A DNA stretch of 45,264 bases from Spirochaetales bacterium (GTDB lineage Bacteria > Spirochaetota > Spirochaetia > DSM-16054 > Sediminispirochaetaceae), in the NCBI GenBank assembly GCA_021767325.1, contig JAASTM010000002.1:1-45264 (forward strand). Reading direction: 5' to 3'. Below are positions 9,063 through 17,905 of the stretch, piece by piece (position 1 is the first letter of the stretch; each line of letters opens with the position of its first letter). The translations under genes and the position numbers were made by a program. The notes under the pieces were generated by a model, which saw only the letters and a list, made by a program, of their open reading frames with translations, was not told the DNA's origin and did no database searches.

Positions 9063-10334
9063 TTACTGATTTTCAGCGACTTTGAGCCACTCATCATCCA
9101 GTTTCTGCATCATTTCGGCCTTGTTGATCTGGCCGCCCATGTATTCCTGCATTACGATGGCCTGAGTCTGCCACCAGCCGTCGGGTGCATTTACATACAG
9201 GGTATCCCCGACAGTGTTGTTGTTCTGTACATGCTCGTTGATCGAAGCGACTACCGGATTGGCCTCGAATTCGATTCCGTAAGGATTGATAGCTTTGATT
9301 TTCTCTTTGAAGATTTCGCGGCCTTCGCGGTTTATAATGAAATCGAAGTAGTCGTCCACCGCATCCATATTCTCTTCAGTGCTTACACAGAAATAGGTGT
9401 CATAGTCAAAGTACAGTTTGTTGACGTCGGCATCTTCGGTATACGGGATTCCCTCCATTCGGGAAACCTCCACTACTTCCGGAGCAAGATCGGCAACTGC
9501 CGGCATAGCCCAGGGACCCTGAATTATCATGGCGGCTTTTTCCTGCGCGTACAGGGCTACCGAACTCATGTAGTCGGCATCCATCGGTTTCGGCTGGGTA
9601 TTTGCCTTGAAAAGATCGATAAAGTTGAAAATTTCCATCATCTCATCGTGAGAGGCTTCCCCGGCCCACATCCTGTCGGCAAAGTTATTTTTGGCATACA
9701 GCTCGGCACCGCACTGGAATACCAGGCTGCCGAGGGTCCAACCGTCCTTGCCGGCTGCGGCGAAAGGAATGATACCTTCGGCTTTCAGCTTTTCAACTGC
9801 CGCTTCCATCTCCGAAAAGGTTGAGGGGAACTCATCGATACCGGCCTGTTCGAAGAGTTTGGTGTTGTAGATGAGACCACGGGCAGTATTCAACAGTGGG
9901 ATGGTGTAGATGTTACCGTCTGAAAAGGTGAGAGATTCGGTTACATCATCGGTGAGCTGCTTGATAACCTTCAGATCGTTGACAGGGTAGATCTTGCCGG
10001 CATCAATGTAGGGCTTCAGAGCCTTTTCACCGGGCGAACTGGCCGCCCAGATATCCGGAAGATTACCGGCGCTGTCGCGCGACTTCAGTACAGTATTGTA
10101 CTCGGTGCTCAGCATTTCATTGTTTATTTTTACATTCGGATTCTTGGCCATATAGGCCTCAGCCAGTTCGTTCATGCCGTCCACAATGGTTTCTTTGTAA
10201 TGAAAAAGTTCCAGGGTCACTTTTTCCGCCTTTTCTCCGGACCCTTCGGCGGCCCCAGATTCCTGTTGACCTCCCGCCCAAGCGAATGAGACTGCAACCA
10301 GCACTACGATTAAACTGCACACTAAACGTTTCAT
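9063..10334 (-). CDS. Extracellular sugar-binding protein of an ABC transporter
   Basis: A family-1 solute-binding protein of 423 residues and the first gene of the ABC/glycosidase operon. The signal peptide covers residues 1-20 (MKRLVCSLIVVLVAVSFAWA), and the mature protein begins GGQQES. The lipobox cysteine found in many Gram-positive relatives is absent at the cleavage site, so the protein should be a free periplasmic protein cut by signal peptidase I. The mature part has the mixed alpha/beta pattern of this family. The ligand cannot be read from sequence. The adjacent GH31 and GH13 genes suggest a xylose- or glucose-containing oligosaccharide. AGGAGT precedes the ATG. Transcription starts at a strong divergent promoter under a palindromic operator. 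Confidence 0.93.
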   Translation of the reverse strand: MKRLVCSLIVVLVAVSFAWAGGQQESGAAEGSGEKAEKVTLELFHYKETIVDGMNELAEAYMAKNPNVKINNEMLSTEYNTVLKSRDSAGNLPDIWAASSPGEKALKPYIDAGKIYPVNDLKVIKQLTDDVTESLTFSDGNIYTIPLLNTARGLIYNTKLFEQAGIDEFPSTFSEMEAAVEKLKAEGIIPFAAAGKDGWTLGSLVFQCGAELYAKNNFADRMWAGEASHDEMMEIFNFIDLFKANTQPKPMDADYMSSVALYAQEKAAMIIQGPWAMPAVADLAPEVVEVSRMEGIPYTEDADVNKLYFDYDTYFCVSTEENMDAVDDYFDFIINREGREIFKEKIKAINPYGIEFEANPVVASINEHVQNNNTVGDTLYVNAPDGWWQTQAIVMQEYMGGQINKAEMMQKLDDEWLKVAENQ

Positions 10335-10346
10335 GCAACACTCCTT

Positions 10347-10360
10347 TTAACACGTGTTAA
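10347..10360. promoter_or_regulatory. LacI-type operator (site 1)
   Basis: TTAACACGTGTTAA is a perfect 14-bp palindrome 12 bp before the binding-protein ATG. It falls just after the expected transcription start, where a bound repressor would block elongation. It is one of five near-identical sites in the window. Confidence 0.8.
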
Positions 10361-10370
10361 TTTTTATTGA

Positions 10371-10399
10371 ACTTTACCACTAGTTCTGTCAGCTGTCAA
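10371..10399 (-). promoter_or_regulatory. Promoter of the ABC/glycosidase operon
   Basis: On the minus strand a perfect TTGACA (10394-10399) is followed after 17 bp by TAAAGT (10371-10376). The expected start, near 10364, is immediately upstream of operator site 1. Confidence 0.65.
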
Positions 10400-10409
10400 A
10401 CAAAATATA

Positions 10410-10438
10410 TTTACACGCATTCACTCTGCTGTCATAAT
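10410..10438 (+). promoter_or_regulatory. lacI-1 promoter with degenerate operator
   Basis: TTTACA (10410-10415) and CATAAT (10433-10438) are separated by 17 bp. The -10 ends 7 nt before the lacI-1 ATG, so the mRNA would be leaderless. Bases 10410-10423 (TTTACACGCATTCA) match the xylA operator at 12 of 14 positions in the same register with the -35, which suggests weak autoregulation. Confidence 0.6.
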
Positions 10439-10445
10439 AGCCGGT

Positions 10446-11507
10446 ATGGCGAAAAAAAGAGTTACCTTAGAAGAAATTTCTGAAAAAATCGATATTTCCA
10501 GGACCACGCTGTATAAAGTTATCAATAACAAAGGCAAGGTGAGTGAAAAAACCCGCCAAAAGGTTCTCGAAGCGGTCGAAAAATACGGCTACAAGCCGAA
10601 CCGGGCGGCCCAGAATCTGGCTCTTAACCGTGAGTACTTTATCGAGTTCATCGGCTTCGACTCACCCCGTTCACCTCACTTTCTAAAAAACATCCTCAAC
10701 GGTGTCGAAACTGCGGAGCGGGAGCTGCACGATTTCGGCCTCAACATCAACACTCGCATTTTCTCCATCGACGACCCGGGCAGTCAAATAGAACAACTAA
10801 CCCAGCTGCGGGGGGACAAAATCGACGCAGTAGCACTGATACCGAACGATACCGGCCCGGACCGGGACATCGCCGCACTCCAGCAGGAGGTGAACCGGCT
10901 GCGGGAGGAAGGGGTTACAGTTGTTACTGTGAACCGAGATCTGCCCGACAGCCGCCGAAACTGGTACGTGGGCTGCGACTACGAGAAGAGCGGCGCCCTG
11001 GCAGCCGAAATGTTGGGAAAGATGTGTTCGCGGGGCGACATACTGCTTCCCATCGGGGGTGATGAAAACGAATATTACGATCTGCATCACCGTCTAAAAG
11101 GATTTCGCCGCAAAATTGCACAGTTCGAACACCTGCGAATACTTCCGAGTTATCACTACAACAACGAACCTGAGGAGTTGTACAGTTATCTCGACAGTCA
11201 GTTGGGAAAAAATCCCTATATTACCGGTCTCTTTGATCTGACCTATGAACTGGATGTAGTGTCAGCCGTAGTCGCCAAACACTCCCATACCGCAAAGGTA
11301 ATCGGCTTCGACCTGTGCGAATCAATCAAGCAGAGAATGCTCGAACATTCGGTCGATGCCATCGTGTTTCAAGATATGTTCTCGCAGGGGTATCTGGCAG
11401 TCAAATCCCTTTACACCGCCCTGACCCAGGGTTCAATACCGGAAGCGGGGGAGATTCTCACCAAACTCGAGCTGGTCTTCGAGGAAAACTTAGACTTTTA
11501 TATCTGA
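10446..11507 (+). CDS. LacI-family transcriptional regulator (LacI-1)
   Basis: A repressor of 353 residues. The N-terminal HTH (residues 6-25, VTLEEISEKIDISRTTLYKVIN) has an unusual recognition helix (TTLYKVINN rather than TVSRVLN). The hinge helix is near 50-60 (PNRAAQNLAL), followed by a periplasmic-binding-protein-like sensor domain whose ligand is probably a sugar. It diverges from the ABC/glycosidase operon, and the shared region holds operator site 1. It is therefore the natural candidate for the CACGTG-centred operator found at five promoters. The ATG has no ribosome site and follows a -10 element by 7 nt. The sensor domain most resembles ribose/xylose-type binding proteins by layout, but the effector cannot be named. 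Confidence 0.9.
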   Translation: MAKKRVTLEEISEKIDISRTTLYKVINNKGKVSEKTRQKVLEAVEKYGYKPNRAAQNLALNREYFIEFIGFDSPRSPHFLKNILNGVETAERELHDFGLNINTRIFSIDDPGSQIEQLTQLRGDKIDAVALIPNDTGPDRDIAALQQEVNRLREEGVTVVTVNRDLPDSRRNWYVGCDYEKSGALAAEMLGKMCSRGDILLPIGGDENEYYDLHHRLKGFRRKIAQFEHLRILPSYHYNNEPEELYSYLDSQLGKNPYITGLFDLTYELDVVSAVVAKHSHTAKVIGFDLCESIKQRMLEHSVDAIVFQDMFSQGYLAVKSLYTALTQGSIPEAGEILTKLELVFEENLDFYI

Positions 11508-11546
11508 TTAAGATTTCGAAGGCGAGGTAACTACCCCGATGGCCGC

Positions 11547-12485
11547 CTATACGGGTGGGATCTCCTGCAGATCATCGACATCCAGAACCGTCGGCATGGC
11601 CGCCGGCGGGGACTCAGCAGAGATACGCCGCCATTCGCTGGGGCTTCTCCCGATGGCCCGTTTGAAGACAGATGCAAAATGCTGGCTCGAAGAGTAGCCC
11701 ATCTCCAAGGCAATATCGATGATTCGCATATCTGTTTCTGAGAGCAGGTACTTCGCCTGTTGCATGCGCAGCTTCAGCTGATACTCCCCCGGTGCCAAGC
11801 CGGTCTCCTCACGAAAGCGGGTTTTGAAGCGACTGACCGAGAGCCCGCATTCGGCGGCCAGCTCGTCGATGTCGAGCGGCCGGTGCAGGGTACGGCCTAA
11901 GACTGCCAGGCAATGTACAATTTCCTGCGAAAGCGGCGGTTCATCGCCAGCGTTCGCAGAATCTTTTAAAGCCAAGAGTATCGAAAGCACTGCGCTGAGT
12001 ACTCTGGTACCGGCCGCCTGTGCCGAGTTTGAGTCGGCATACAGAACGGCTTCAAAATCTCCGCGCGGATCTGTCCGCGGATGAAACACACGCTTCGACG
12101 GAGTACACAGAAAAGAGCGCCAGAACAGGCTCTCCGCCTCCGGGAGCCCCAAAAAAGGGCCGTCGACCTGTGGTTCTAACCACAAAAAGTACAGCACACA
12201 GCGCTCCTGCACCGTGGAGGCGCTCTGGTGTATCTCCCCCGGTGCACTCAAGAACAACTCGCCTGCTCCAATATGGTATTCCTGCCCATCGACCTGGTAA
12301 CTCTGTTCACCCTTTTCGAGATAACAGAGCTCTGCAATTGACGGATGCCTATGCACGGGAAGAGGAGGATATGCACGGTCATAGCAGCTTCTGCCGATGA
12401 GTTTGAGACCGGGAATTGCGTATCTATCCAGATGCAAATTGCTTTTTGGAGATCGGGATGCTCTGTAACGCGGTCCGCTGCGCAT
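11547..12485 (-). CDS. AraC-family regulator with cupin domain (AraC-1)
   Basis: A predicted protein of 312 residues with an N-terminal cupin-like sensing domain (PVHRHPSIAELCYLEKGEQ, roughly 40-120) and a C-terminal double HTH. The HTH region holds 'LAAECGLSVSRFKTRFREETG' type helices and the signature 'IALEMGYSSSQHFASVFKRAIG'. The ATG at 12485 is preferred to a 61-codon longer frame because a perfect TATAAT lies 6 nt upstream and would sit inside the longer version. No ribosome site is visible, so it is probably leaderless. It is divergent from the URO-D gene at 12608 and convergent with lacI-1. A role in controlling the neighbouring URO-D/methyltransferase genes is inferred. It ends in TAG. 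Confidence 0.85.
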   Translation of the reverse strand: MRSGPRYRASRSPKSNLHLDRYAIPGLKLIGRSCYDRAYPPLPVHRHPSIAELCYLEKGEQSYQVDGQEYHIGAGELFLSAPGEIHQSASTVQERCVLYFLWLEPQVDGPFLGLPEAESLFWRSFLCTPSKRVFHPRTDPRGDFEAVLYADSNSAQAAGTRVLSAVLSILLALKDSANAGDEPPLSQEIVHCLAVLGRTLHRPLDIDELAAECGLSVSRFKTRFREETGLAPGEYQLKLRMQQAKYLLSETDMRIIDIALEMGYSSSQHFASVFKRAIGRSPSEWRRISAESPPAAMPTVLDVDDLQEIPPV

Positions 12486-12491
12486 GATCGA

Positions 12492-12520
12492 ATTATAACA
12501 CCGCGCATAGGTGCATGAAA
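12492..12520 (-). promoter_or_regulatory. Promoter of araC-1
   Basis: A perfect TATAAT (12492-12497, minus strand) lies 6 nt from the ATG, with TTTCAT (12515-12520) 17 bp upstream. The -35 is weak, as expected for an activated or autoregulated gene. An inverted repeat AGTAC-TGCC-GTACT (12520-12533) abuts it and could be a regulator site. Confidence 0.5.
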
Positions 12521-12607
12521 GTACTGCCGTACTATTATGAACGACAGAGACCCATAGAATAGGTAAAAATGGAACTCGAACACCCCAGAAGCGGAAGAGG
12601 TGAACCA

Positions 12608-13849
12608 ATGAGATCGAGTGAAAAAGAGGTGCTGCGTCAGCTGGCCGCCACAGTGGCCGAACACGCACATTCGCAGGGAAATGTCGATTTACGTAAGCTC
12701 TGGATCAAACACAACGACTTTCAGGGGGAGCGGCCTATGATTCTGCTCTACCCCGAAAACAGCTGGCACGAAATCCTCAGGGAAGAAGATTTACTGTGCA
12801 GCGATCCCTTCCTGCGCAGCATCGAGTTCGACCTGCGCAGCCGTATATATCACATTAACCAGTTTCACGACGACCGGGTGTTCGACCCGGTGTATTATCT
12901 GCCGATGGTGATCGACGAGGCGGTGGGATGGAATCTCGGGGTGTGTAAAAGAAGCTCCGACAATCCAAACGGCGCCTATATCGTAGAGCCCACGCTGAAG
13001 TCAGAGGAAGATCTGCAGACGATGATGGCAACCCCGCATCGCTGGAGGTTTGATGATACGGAAACCCGGCGCAGGTGCGAAACCCTGCATGAGCTTTTCG
13101 GGGACCTTCTGCCGGTGCGCCCCTACCTGCCCTTCTATACCGGCAGCATTATTTTTCGCCTGGTAGATCTGCGCGGGCTGACCAATTTGATGATGGACCT
13201 CATCGACCAACCGGATTTTCTGCACCGGGTGATGCGATTTATGACCGATGAAACCATCGCGAACTACAAGGCTATTGAAGCGGCCGGCCGGGCTACCAGT
13301 AATAACTGCGAGGTGTATCTGCCCAGCGGCAGCCACGGTTTCACGAACAGCTTGCCCCGGCCGGCCGCCACCGGGCCGGGAGGCGCTGCGACCTGCCGCC
13401 TGAAGGATGTCTGGGGCTTCGCCGATACACAGGAGTTCACCGATGTATCACCCGAGATGTGGCGAGAGTTCGCCCTCCCCTATCAAAAAGAGGTCTTGCA
13501 ACTCTTCGGCCCGATTTACTACGGCTGTTGCGAGAAGCTGGATGAAAAGTTTGAGGATGTGTTGACAATAGATAATATACGAAAGATTTCAGTAAGCCCC
13601 TGGTCGGATCCTGCTGTTGCCGCCGAGAAGATCGGAGACCGTGCGATTTACTGCCGAAAACCGAGCCCCTCTAATCTGATCTACAATTTTGACCGCAGTG
13701 CGATCCGACAGGAACTGCAGGAGCTGCTGCGGATTACCGGAGGAAGAAACCTCGAGATCGTGATGAAGGACCTCATCACCTGTAATTCCCACCCCGAATA
13801 CCTTGCGGCGTGGATTGAAGAGGCGCGTCGCTGTGTAGATTCAGTATAA
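12608..13849 (+). CDS. Uroporphyrinogen decarboxylase-fold protein (URO-D 1), probable methyltransferase
   Basis: A protein of 413 residues of the URO-D superfamily. In anaerobes this superfamily includes corrinoid methyltransferases of the MtaA/MtbA/CmuA kind. The C-terminal barrel carries 'YYGCCEKLDEKF' (304-315), a zinc-binding-like cysteine pair in this branch. Another cysteine (ITCNSHPEYL) lies near residue 392. True HemE is unlikely given the length and the cysteine motif. The start is set at 12608 by AGAGGTGA 5-12 nt upstream; an in-frame ATG at 12569 lacks this. It precedes a methyltetrahydrofolate-type methyltransferase gene, which supports a demethylation role, but no corrinoid protein gene is in the window. 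The substrate is unknown. Confidence 0.8.
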   Translation: MRSSEKEVLRQLAATVAEHAHSQGNVDLRKLWIKHNDFQGERPMILLYPENSWHEILREEDLLCSDPFLRSIEFDLRSRIYHINQFHDDRVFDPVYYLPMVIDEAVGWNLGVCKRSSDNPNGAYIVEPTLKSEEDLQTMMATPHRWRFDDTETRRRCETLHELFGDLLPVRPYLPFYTGSIIFRLVDLRGLTNLMMDLIDQPDFLHRVMRFMTDETIANYKAIEAAGRATSNNCEVYLPSGSHGFTNSLPRPAATGPGGAATCRLKDVWGFADTQEFTDVSPEMWREFALPYQKEVLQLFGPIYYGCCEKLDEKFEDVLTIDNIRKISVSPWSDPAVAAEKIGDRAIYCRKPSPSNLIYNFDRSAIRQELQELLRITGGRNLEIVMKDLITCNSHPEYLAAWIEEARRCVDSV

Positions 13850-13862
13850 ATTAAGATATCGT

Positions 13863-13914
13863 TTTACACGTGTTTAATTCTTCATTGACAAAGGACTCCC
13901 AGCCCACTTACTAT
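13863..13914 (+). promoter_or_regulatory. Operator (site 2) and promoter of the methyltransferase gene
   Basis: TTTACACGTGTTTA (13863-13876) is one mismatch pair from a perfect palindrome. It lies just upstream of TTGACA (13885-13890) and TACTAT (13909-13914, 18-bp spacer). The methyltransferase gene therefore has its own start point, separate from the URO-D gene before it. Confidence 0.65.
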
Positions 13915-13949
13915 ACAGCTCTGTGAAGGAAAAATGGTCAGGAGGAGCT

Positions 13950-14759
13950 ATGTATACCATCGGGGCAGTTATTAACACCAGCGTGGAGGGAATCGACGCA
14001 CTTATCGACTCGCGGGATACCGGCGAACTTCTGCGGATCGCCCGCATGCAGATCGAGTACGGGGCGCAGATGCTGGCCATTAATTGCGGTTCCCGGCTCG
14101 ACAGTGAGGTCGAGGATATAGAATGGATGTTCCGCACTATACAGGACGAGATCGAGATTCCCCTCTGCATCGATTCACCGAATCCCGAGGCCCATCGCGC
14201 GGGACTAAAGGTGCACCGCCACGGCCGGCCGATGGTCGACTCCATCACTGCCGAGAAAGCGCGCATGGAGGCGATTCTGCCCCTGGTAAAAGAGCATAAT
14301 GCCATGGTTACCGCCATCTTGCACGATGAGTCGGGAATGCCGGAGAACGCTGAGGATCGCCTGCGGGTGGTCCCAAAGATCCAAGCGGCCGTGAAAGAGC
14401 TGGAGATTGCCCCTGAGGATGTATACCTGGACTGCATGGTCTTTCCCGTCTCCGTGAATGCGCAGAACGGAAAAATCTATCTGGATACCATGCGACAGGT
14501 CAAGCAGCAGTACCCGCAGTATAAAACGATCTGTGGTCTGAACAACATTTCGTACGGACTGCCGCGGGAGGACCTGTTGAATGCGGCCTTCATGTCGATG
14601 TGTGCCGCCCTGGGACAGGAAGCTCTCTATCTGGAAATTACCCGCGAGACCGGTGCATTCCTGCGTTCCATTGCAGCACTCGGAGGACAGGACGATTTTT
14701 CAATGGAATATATCGAAGCGTTTCGCGCCGGCAAGCTGGATATTTTCAGGAGCGAGTGA
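13950..14759 (+). CDS. Methyltetrahydrofolate:corrinoid methyltransferase homologue (AcsE/MtgA type)
   Basis: A pterin-binding TIM-barrel protein of 269 residues, the family's usual size. It would move a methyl group between a corrinoid protein and tetrahydrofolate. Landmarks line up with AcsE: D75 in LCIDSPN, D161 (D160 of AcsE) in VYLDC and N199 in CGLNNISYGLP. The position of AcsE N96 is aspartate here (D97 in MVDSIT), a change at a pterin-contacting residue. The start is ATG 13950 behind AGGAGG at 13940-13945, rather than an upstream ATG at 13923. It follows URO-D 1 by 100 bp but has its own operator-bearing promoter. No corrinoid protein or reductive activator gene is seen in the window. 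MtgA-like demethylation is the best guess. Confidence 0.85.
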   Translation: MYTIGAVINTSVEGIDALIDSRDTGELLRIARMQIEYGAQMLAINCGSRLDSEVEDIEWMFRTIQDEIEIPLCIDSPNPEAHRAGLKVHRHGRPMVDSITAEKARMEAILPLVKEHNAMVTAILHDESGMPENAEDRLRVVPKIQAAVKELEIAPEDVYLDCMVFPVSVNAQNGKIYLDTMRQVKQQYPQYKTICGLNNISYGLPREDLLNAAFMSMCAALGQEALYLEITRETGAFLRSIAALGGQDDFSMEYIEAFRAGKLDIFRSE

Positions 14760-14787
14760 GGGGGAAAGGGGAACCCGGGCTGGTGTG

Positions 14788-14803
14788 AGACCTTGTGAGG
14801 TCT
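14788..14803. terminator. Weak stem-loop after the methyltransferase gene
   Basis: AGACCT-TGTG-AGGTCT makes a 6-bp stem with a 4-nt loop, 28 bp after the stop, in a G/T-rich stretch. There is no T-run, so terminator function is doubtful. Confidence 0.3.
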
Positions 14804-14840
14804 TGTGGGGTGTTGTGAAGCGCTGAGCGTGAGATTTTAG

Positions 14841-14869
14841 TTTACACGTGTTCATTTTTGAATTACAAT
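14841..14869 (+). promoter_or_regulatory. xylA promoter with operator (site 3)
   Basis: TTTACA (14841-14846) and TACAAT (14864-14869) are spaced by 17 bp. The operator TTTACACGTGTTCA (14841-14854) includes the whole -35, so a bound repressor would exclude polymerase. Confidence 0.75.
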
Positions 14870-14899
14870 GTTTCCTGAGTTCAACAAAGGAGTCGAAGC

Positions 14900-16222
14900 A
14901 TGAAAGAGCAATTTCCCGATATACCCCGTATACCATATGAGGGACCCAAGTCGGACAACCCCTTGGCCTTCAAATTCTACAACCCCGACGAAAAGGTCGG
15001 TGGGAAGACGATGCGGGACCACCTCCGTTTTTCCATCGCCTATTGGCAGGCTATCAATACCGGCGGAAGCGACCCCTTCGGAGTGGATACTATGCAGCGT
15101 CCCTGGGACACTATTCAGGACCCGATGGAAAAGGCCAAGGTAAAGGCCCACGCTATTTTTGAAATGGCCGATAAACTGAACGCTCCGTTCTACTGTTTTC
15201 ACGACCGGGATGTCGCCCCGGAGGCGGAGACCCTGGCCCAGACCGAACGCAATTTCGATGAGATCGTGGCGCTGTTTAAACAGCTGCAGAAGGAATACGG
15301 TGTGCAGCTCCTGTGGGGAACCGCCAATCTCTTCGGGCATCCCCGCTACCTGCACGGCGCCGCCACCTCCAGCAACGCGGATGTGTTTGCCTATGCCGCC
15401 GCCCAGGTGAAAAAGGCCATGGACGCCACCTACGAACTGAGTGGTTCGAATTATGTGTTCTGGGGCGGCCGGGAAGGCTACTATACCCTCCTCAACACCG
15501 ATATGAAGCTGGAACTCGACAATATGGCCCGTTTTCTGCATATGGCGGTGGAGTACGCCAAGCAGATCGGCTTCAAAGGGCAGCTACTGATCGAACCGAA
15601 ACCAAAGGAGCCGACCAAGCATCAGTACGATTTCGATGCCGGCAATATTCACGCTTTTTTGCGGGCCAACGGCCTGGTCGACGACATAAAGATCAATGTG
15701 GAAACCAACCACGCCACCCTGGCAATGCACGAGATGGCCCATGAGCTGCGCTACGCCCGGATTCACGGACTGCTGGGCAGTGTGGACGCCAACCAGGGCG
15801 ACCTGCTGCTCGGATGGGACACCGACCAGTTCCCGGTAGATATCTACATGACCACCGCGGCCATGCTCGAAATCCTGCAGAACGGCGGACTCGAACCGGG
15901 CGGACTCAACTTCGATGCCAAGTACCGCCGCTCCTCCATCGATATTCACGATATGTTCTACAGCCACATCGCCGGGATGGACGCCTTCGCCCGCGGCCTG
16001 AAGATCGCCCACAAAATGCTGGAGGACCGCGTGCTCAGCGACTTCGTCGAGGAGCGCTACCGCAGCTACTCGGAAGGCATCGGCAAACAGATTGTCGACG
16101 GAAAGGCCGATTTCAACAGTCTGGCCGAATACGCACACCAGCACGATCAGATTCGCAATGTGTCCGGCCGCCAGGAAATGCTGGAGGCTATTGTGAACCG
16201 CTACCTCACCATTACGGAGTAG
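14900..16222 (+). CDS. xylA: Xylose isomerase
   Basis: Converts D-xylose to D-xylulose in the cytoplasm. It has 440 residues, the class II length. Catalytic and metal residues fall at the standard class II positions: H101 and D104 in CFHDRD, E232 and K234 in [19 protein letters not shown]268 and H271 in [13 protein letters not shown]296, D307 and D309 in DANQGD...DTDQ, and D339. AAAGGAG precedes the ATG. It is first in a three-gene operon with the kinase (3-nt gap) and an MFS transporter, behind an operator-covered promoter. Confidence 0.98.
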   Translation: MKEQFPDIPRIPYEGPKSDNPLAFKFYNPDEKVGGKTMRDHLRFSIAYWQAINTGGSDPFGVDTMQRPWDTIQDPMEKAKVKAHAIFEMADKLNAPFYCFHDRDVAPEAETLAQTERNFDEIVALFKQLQKEYGVQLLWGTANLFGHPRYLHGAATSSNADVFAYAAAQVKKAMDATYELSGSNYVFWGGREGYYTLLNTDMKLELDNMARFLHMAVEYAKQIGFKGQLLIEPKPKEPTKHQYDFDAGNIHAFLRANGLVDDIKINVETNHATLAMHEMAHELRYARIHGLLGSVDANQGDLLLGWDTDQFPVDIYMTTAAMLEILQNGGLEPGGLNFDAKYRRSSIDIHDMFYSHIAGMDAFARGLKIAHKMLEDRVLSDFVEERYRSYSEGIGKQIVDGKADFNSLAEYAHQHDQIRNVSGRQEMLEAIVNRYLTITE

Positions 16223-16225
16223 GCC

Positions 16226-17905
16226 ATGCAATCGGAGGCGGCCGGCAGAGTTGAACAGCCCCTTTCATTGGGAATAGATCTGAGCACCCAGAGCATCACC
16301 GGGGTGGTTGTCGACCCACGGGCGGGACAGGTAGTGTACGAACGCTCCCTGTCGTACGTCGCGGACAGCCGCCTGCAGGGCTTTGGAATCGATCACCAGA
16401 GTTTTCTGATTCCACCCCGGCGTCGCGGCGAAGCCGACCAGCCGCCGGCCCTGTTTCTGGCAGCCCTGGAAGCACTGTGTAAAGATATGCAGCGTGACGC
16501 AGTGCCAATGGGCCGGATTGCGGTTATCAATGTCTCAGCTCAGCAGCACGGCCACGTCTACCTGAGTCGCAATTTCGACACCGCCCTGGGCGCACTGGGC
16601 GCCTTGAACGCGCCGGAGTTTGCCGAAGAAGGCGCACAGCCGGTCGGACGGCTCGCGGAGCTGCTGGGGGATATCTACTCGTACCAGACCGCCCCGATCT
16701 GGATGACCAGCGATACCGCCGATGAGGCGGAGCACATTCGTGCCGCAGTCGGCGGCCGGGCGGAGATGATTCGACTTTCGGGCTCGGACAGCCCCCTGCG
16801 TTTTACCGGTGCGGTGGTGCGGCGGGTAGGACGCCACTTTCCCGATGAGTACCGCCAGACAGCGCGTATACTCCTGCTCAACACCTTTGTCGCGGCGGTG
16901 CTCAGCGGACGGGCGGATGCAGCCAGCGACTATGGAAACGCCTGCGGAACCAGTCTGCTCAACTACCGTGAGAAGCAGTGGGACCACAGTCTTATTCGCG
17001 CAGCAGCCCAGGGTTTGCCGGAAGGGGCGACGGGCTTACTTCAGAAACTGCCCGCTTTGACCGAACCCTATGCGCCGGTCGGAACCCTCGCAGCCTATTT
17101 TCAGCACCGCTTCGGGCTGCCGGCGGAGTGTAGAATTGCCGCCGGATCCGGCGACAACCCGCAGACCAAGGTCATGGTACCGCGAGATTTGCTGAGCCTT
17201 GGAACCAGTTTCGTACATATGGTTTCGAGCGACACACCCGTGGTAGATAAAAACGGCTTTGCCAACTCGATGTACGACGGGCTGGGCCGCCCCTTTATGT
17301 TCGGTTGCCGCACCAACGGCGCGCTGGTCTGGGACCGGGTTCGTGGGCTCTATAATTTGAAAAGGAACGAATATGAACCGGCCGAAAAGGCGCTCGCAGC
17401 GAGTGCGCCCGGCAGCAGCCTGCTCCTTTGGCAGCCGTACCGGGAATCCTTTCCAGTCTCACCGGAACTTCCCCTGCAGCGGTATGAGAACAGCCCCGCC
17501 GATCTGGCCCACGATTACTCGGGAATCATAGATGCGAATCTCGCCTTGCTGTATTACTACAGCAGCAGCTTCGCCGGTGGCTCGCAGCCTCAATCCCGAG
17601 ATCGTCTGTATGTCACCGGCGGACCGGCAGGCAGCCGCGAAATCCTCAAGCGCATCGCCGGATTGTGGAACTGTGAAGTTGTGACTATCGGTGCAATCGG
17701 CGCGGCCCTCGGTGCGGCGGCGGCCGGAATAAAAACTCTCTCAGAGGCCGGCTATGCCGTCGATCCGGACACAGCAATCGATGGACTGCTCAGCATCAAG
17801 GATAAAGTTACACCCGCGCCGGACTATGTACAGGCGTATCACGGTGAAAACGGGTATATCCGGCGACTCATTTCGGTCTTCGAACAGCGGGCCGGGGTTG
17901 AATGA
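16226..17905 (+). CDS. xylB: FGGY-family carbohydrate kinase, probable xylulokinase
   Basis: Phosphorylates a ketopentose, most likely D-xylulose given its position directly after xylA (GGAG ribosome site overlapping the xylA end). The N-terminal phosphate-binding motif is 'LGIDLSTQSITGVVVD' (15-30). The middle has 'WMTSDTADEAEHIR' and 'SGSDSPLRFTGA'. The C-terminal ATP domain has 'IAAGSGDNPQTKVMVPRDLLSLGTS' type sequence and 'YVTGGPAGSREILKRIAG'. At 559 residues it is longer than E. coli XylB (484), with extra sequence around 50-75 and 395-445. It is thus a distinct XylB subgroup or a kinase for a related ketose. The stop overlaps the MFS start (ATGA). Confidence 0.88.
   Translation: MQSEAAGRVEQPLSLGIDLSTQSITGVVVDPRAGQVVYERSLSYVADSRLQGFGIDHQSFLIPPRRRGEADQPPALFLAALEALCKDMQRDAVPMGRIAVINVSAQQHGHVYLSRNFDTALGALGALNAPEFAEEGAQPVGRLAELLGDIYSYQTAPIWMTSDTADEAEHIRAAVGGRAEMIRLSGSDSPLRFTGAVVRRVGRHFPDEYRQTARILLLNTFVAAVLSGRADAASDYGNACGTSLLNYREKQWDHSLIRAAAQGLPEGATGLLQKLPALTEPYAPVGTLAAYFQHRFGLPAECRIAAGSGDNPQTKVMVPRDLLSLGTSFVHMVSSDTPVVDKNGFANSMYDGLGRPFMFGCRTNGALVWDRVRGLYNLKRNEYEPAEKALAASAPGSSLLLWQPYRESFPVSPELPLQRYENSPADLAHDYSGIIDANLALLYYYSSSFAGGSQPQSRDRLYVTGGPAGSREILKRIAGLWNCEVVTIGAIGAALGAAAAGIKTLSEAGYAVDPDTAIDGLLSIKDKVTPAPDYVQAYHGENGYIRRLISVFEQRAGVE

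Noticed and set aside
12608..13849. Annotation of URO-D 1 as HemE (haem synthesis)
   Set aside because: The cysteine-pair motif, the length and the pairing with a methyltransferase gene do not fit uroporphyrinogen decarboxylase, and no other haem gene is nearby.
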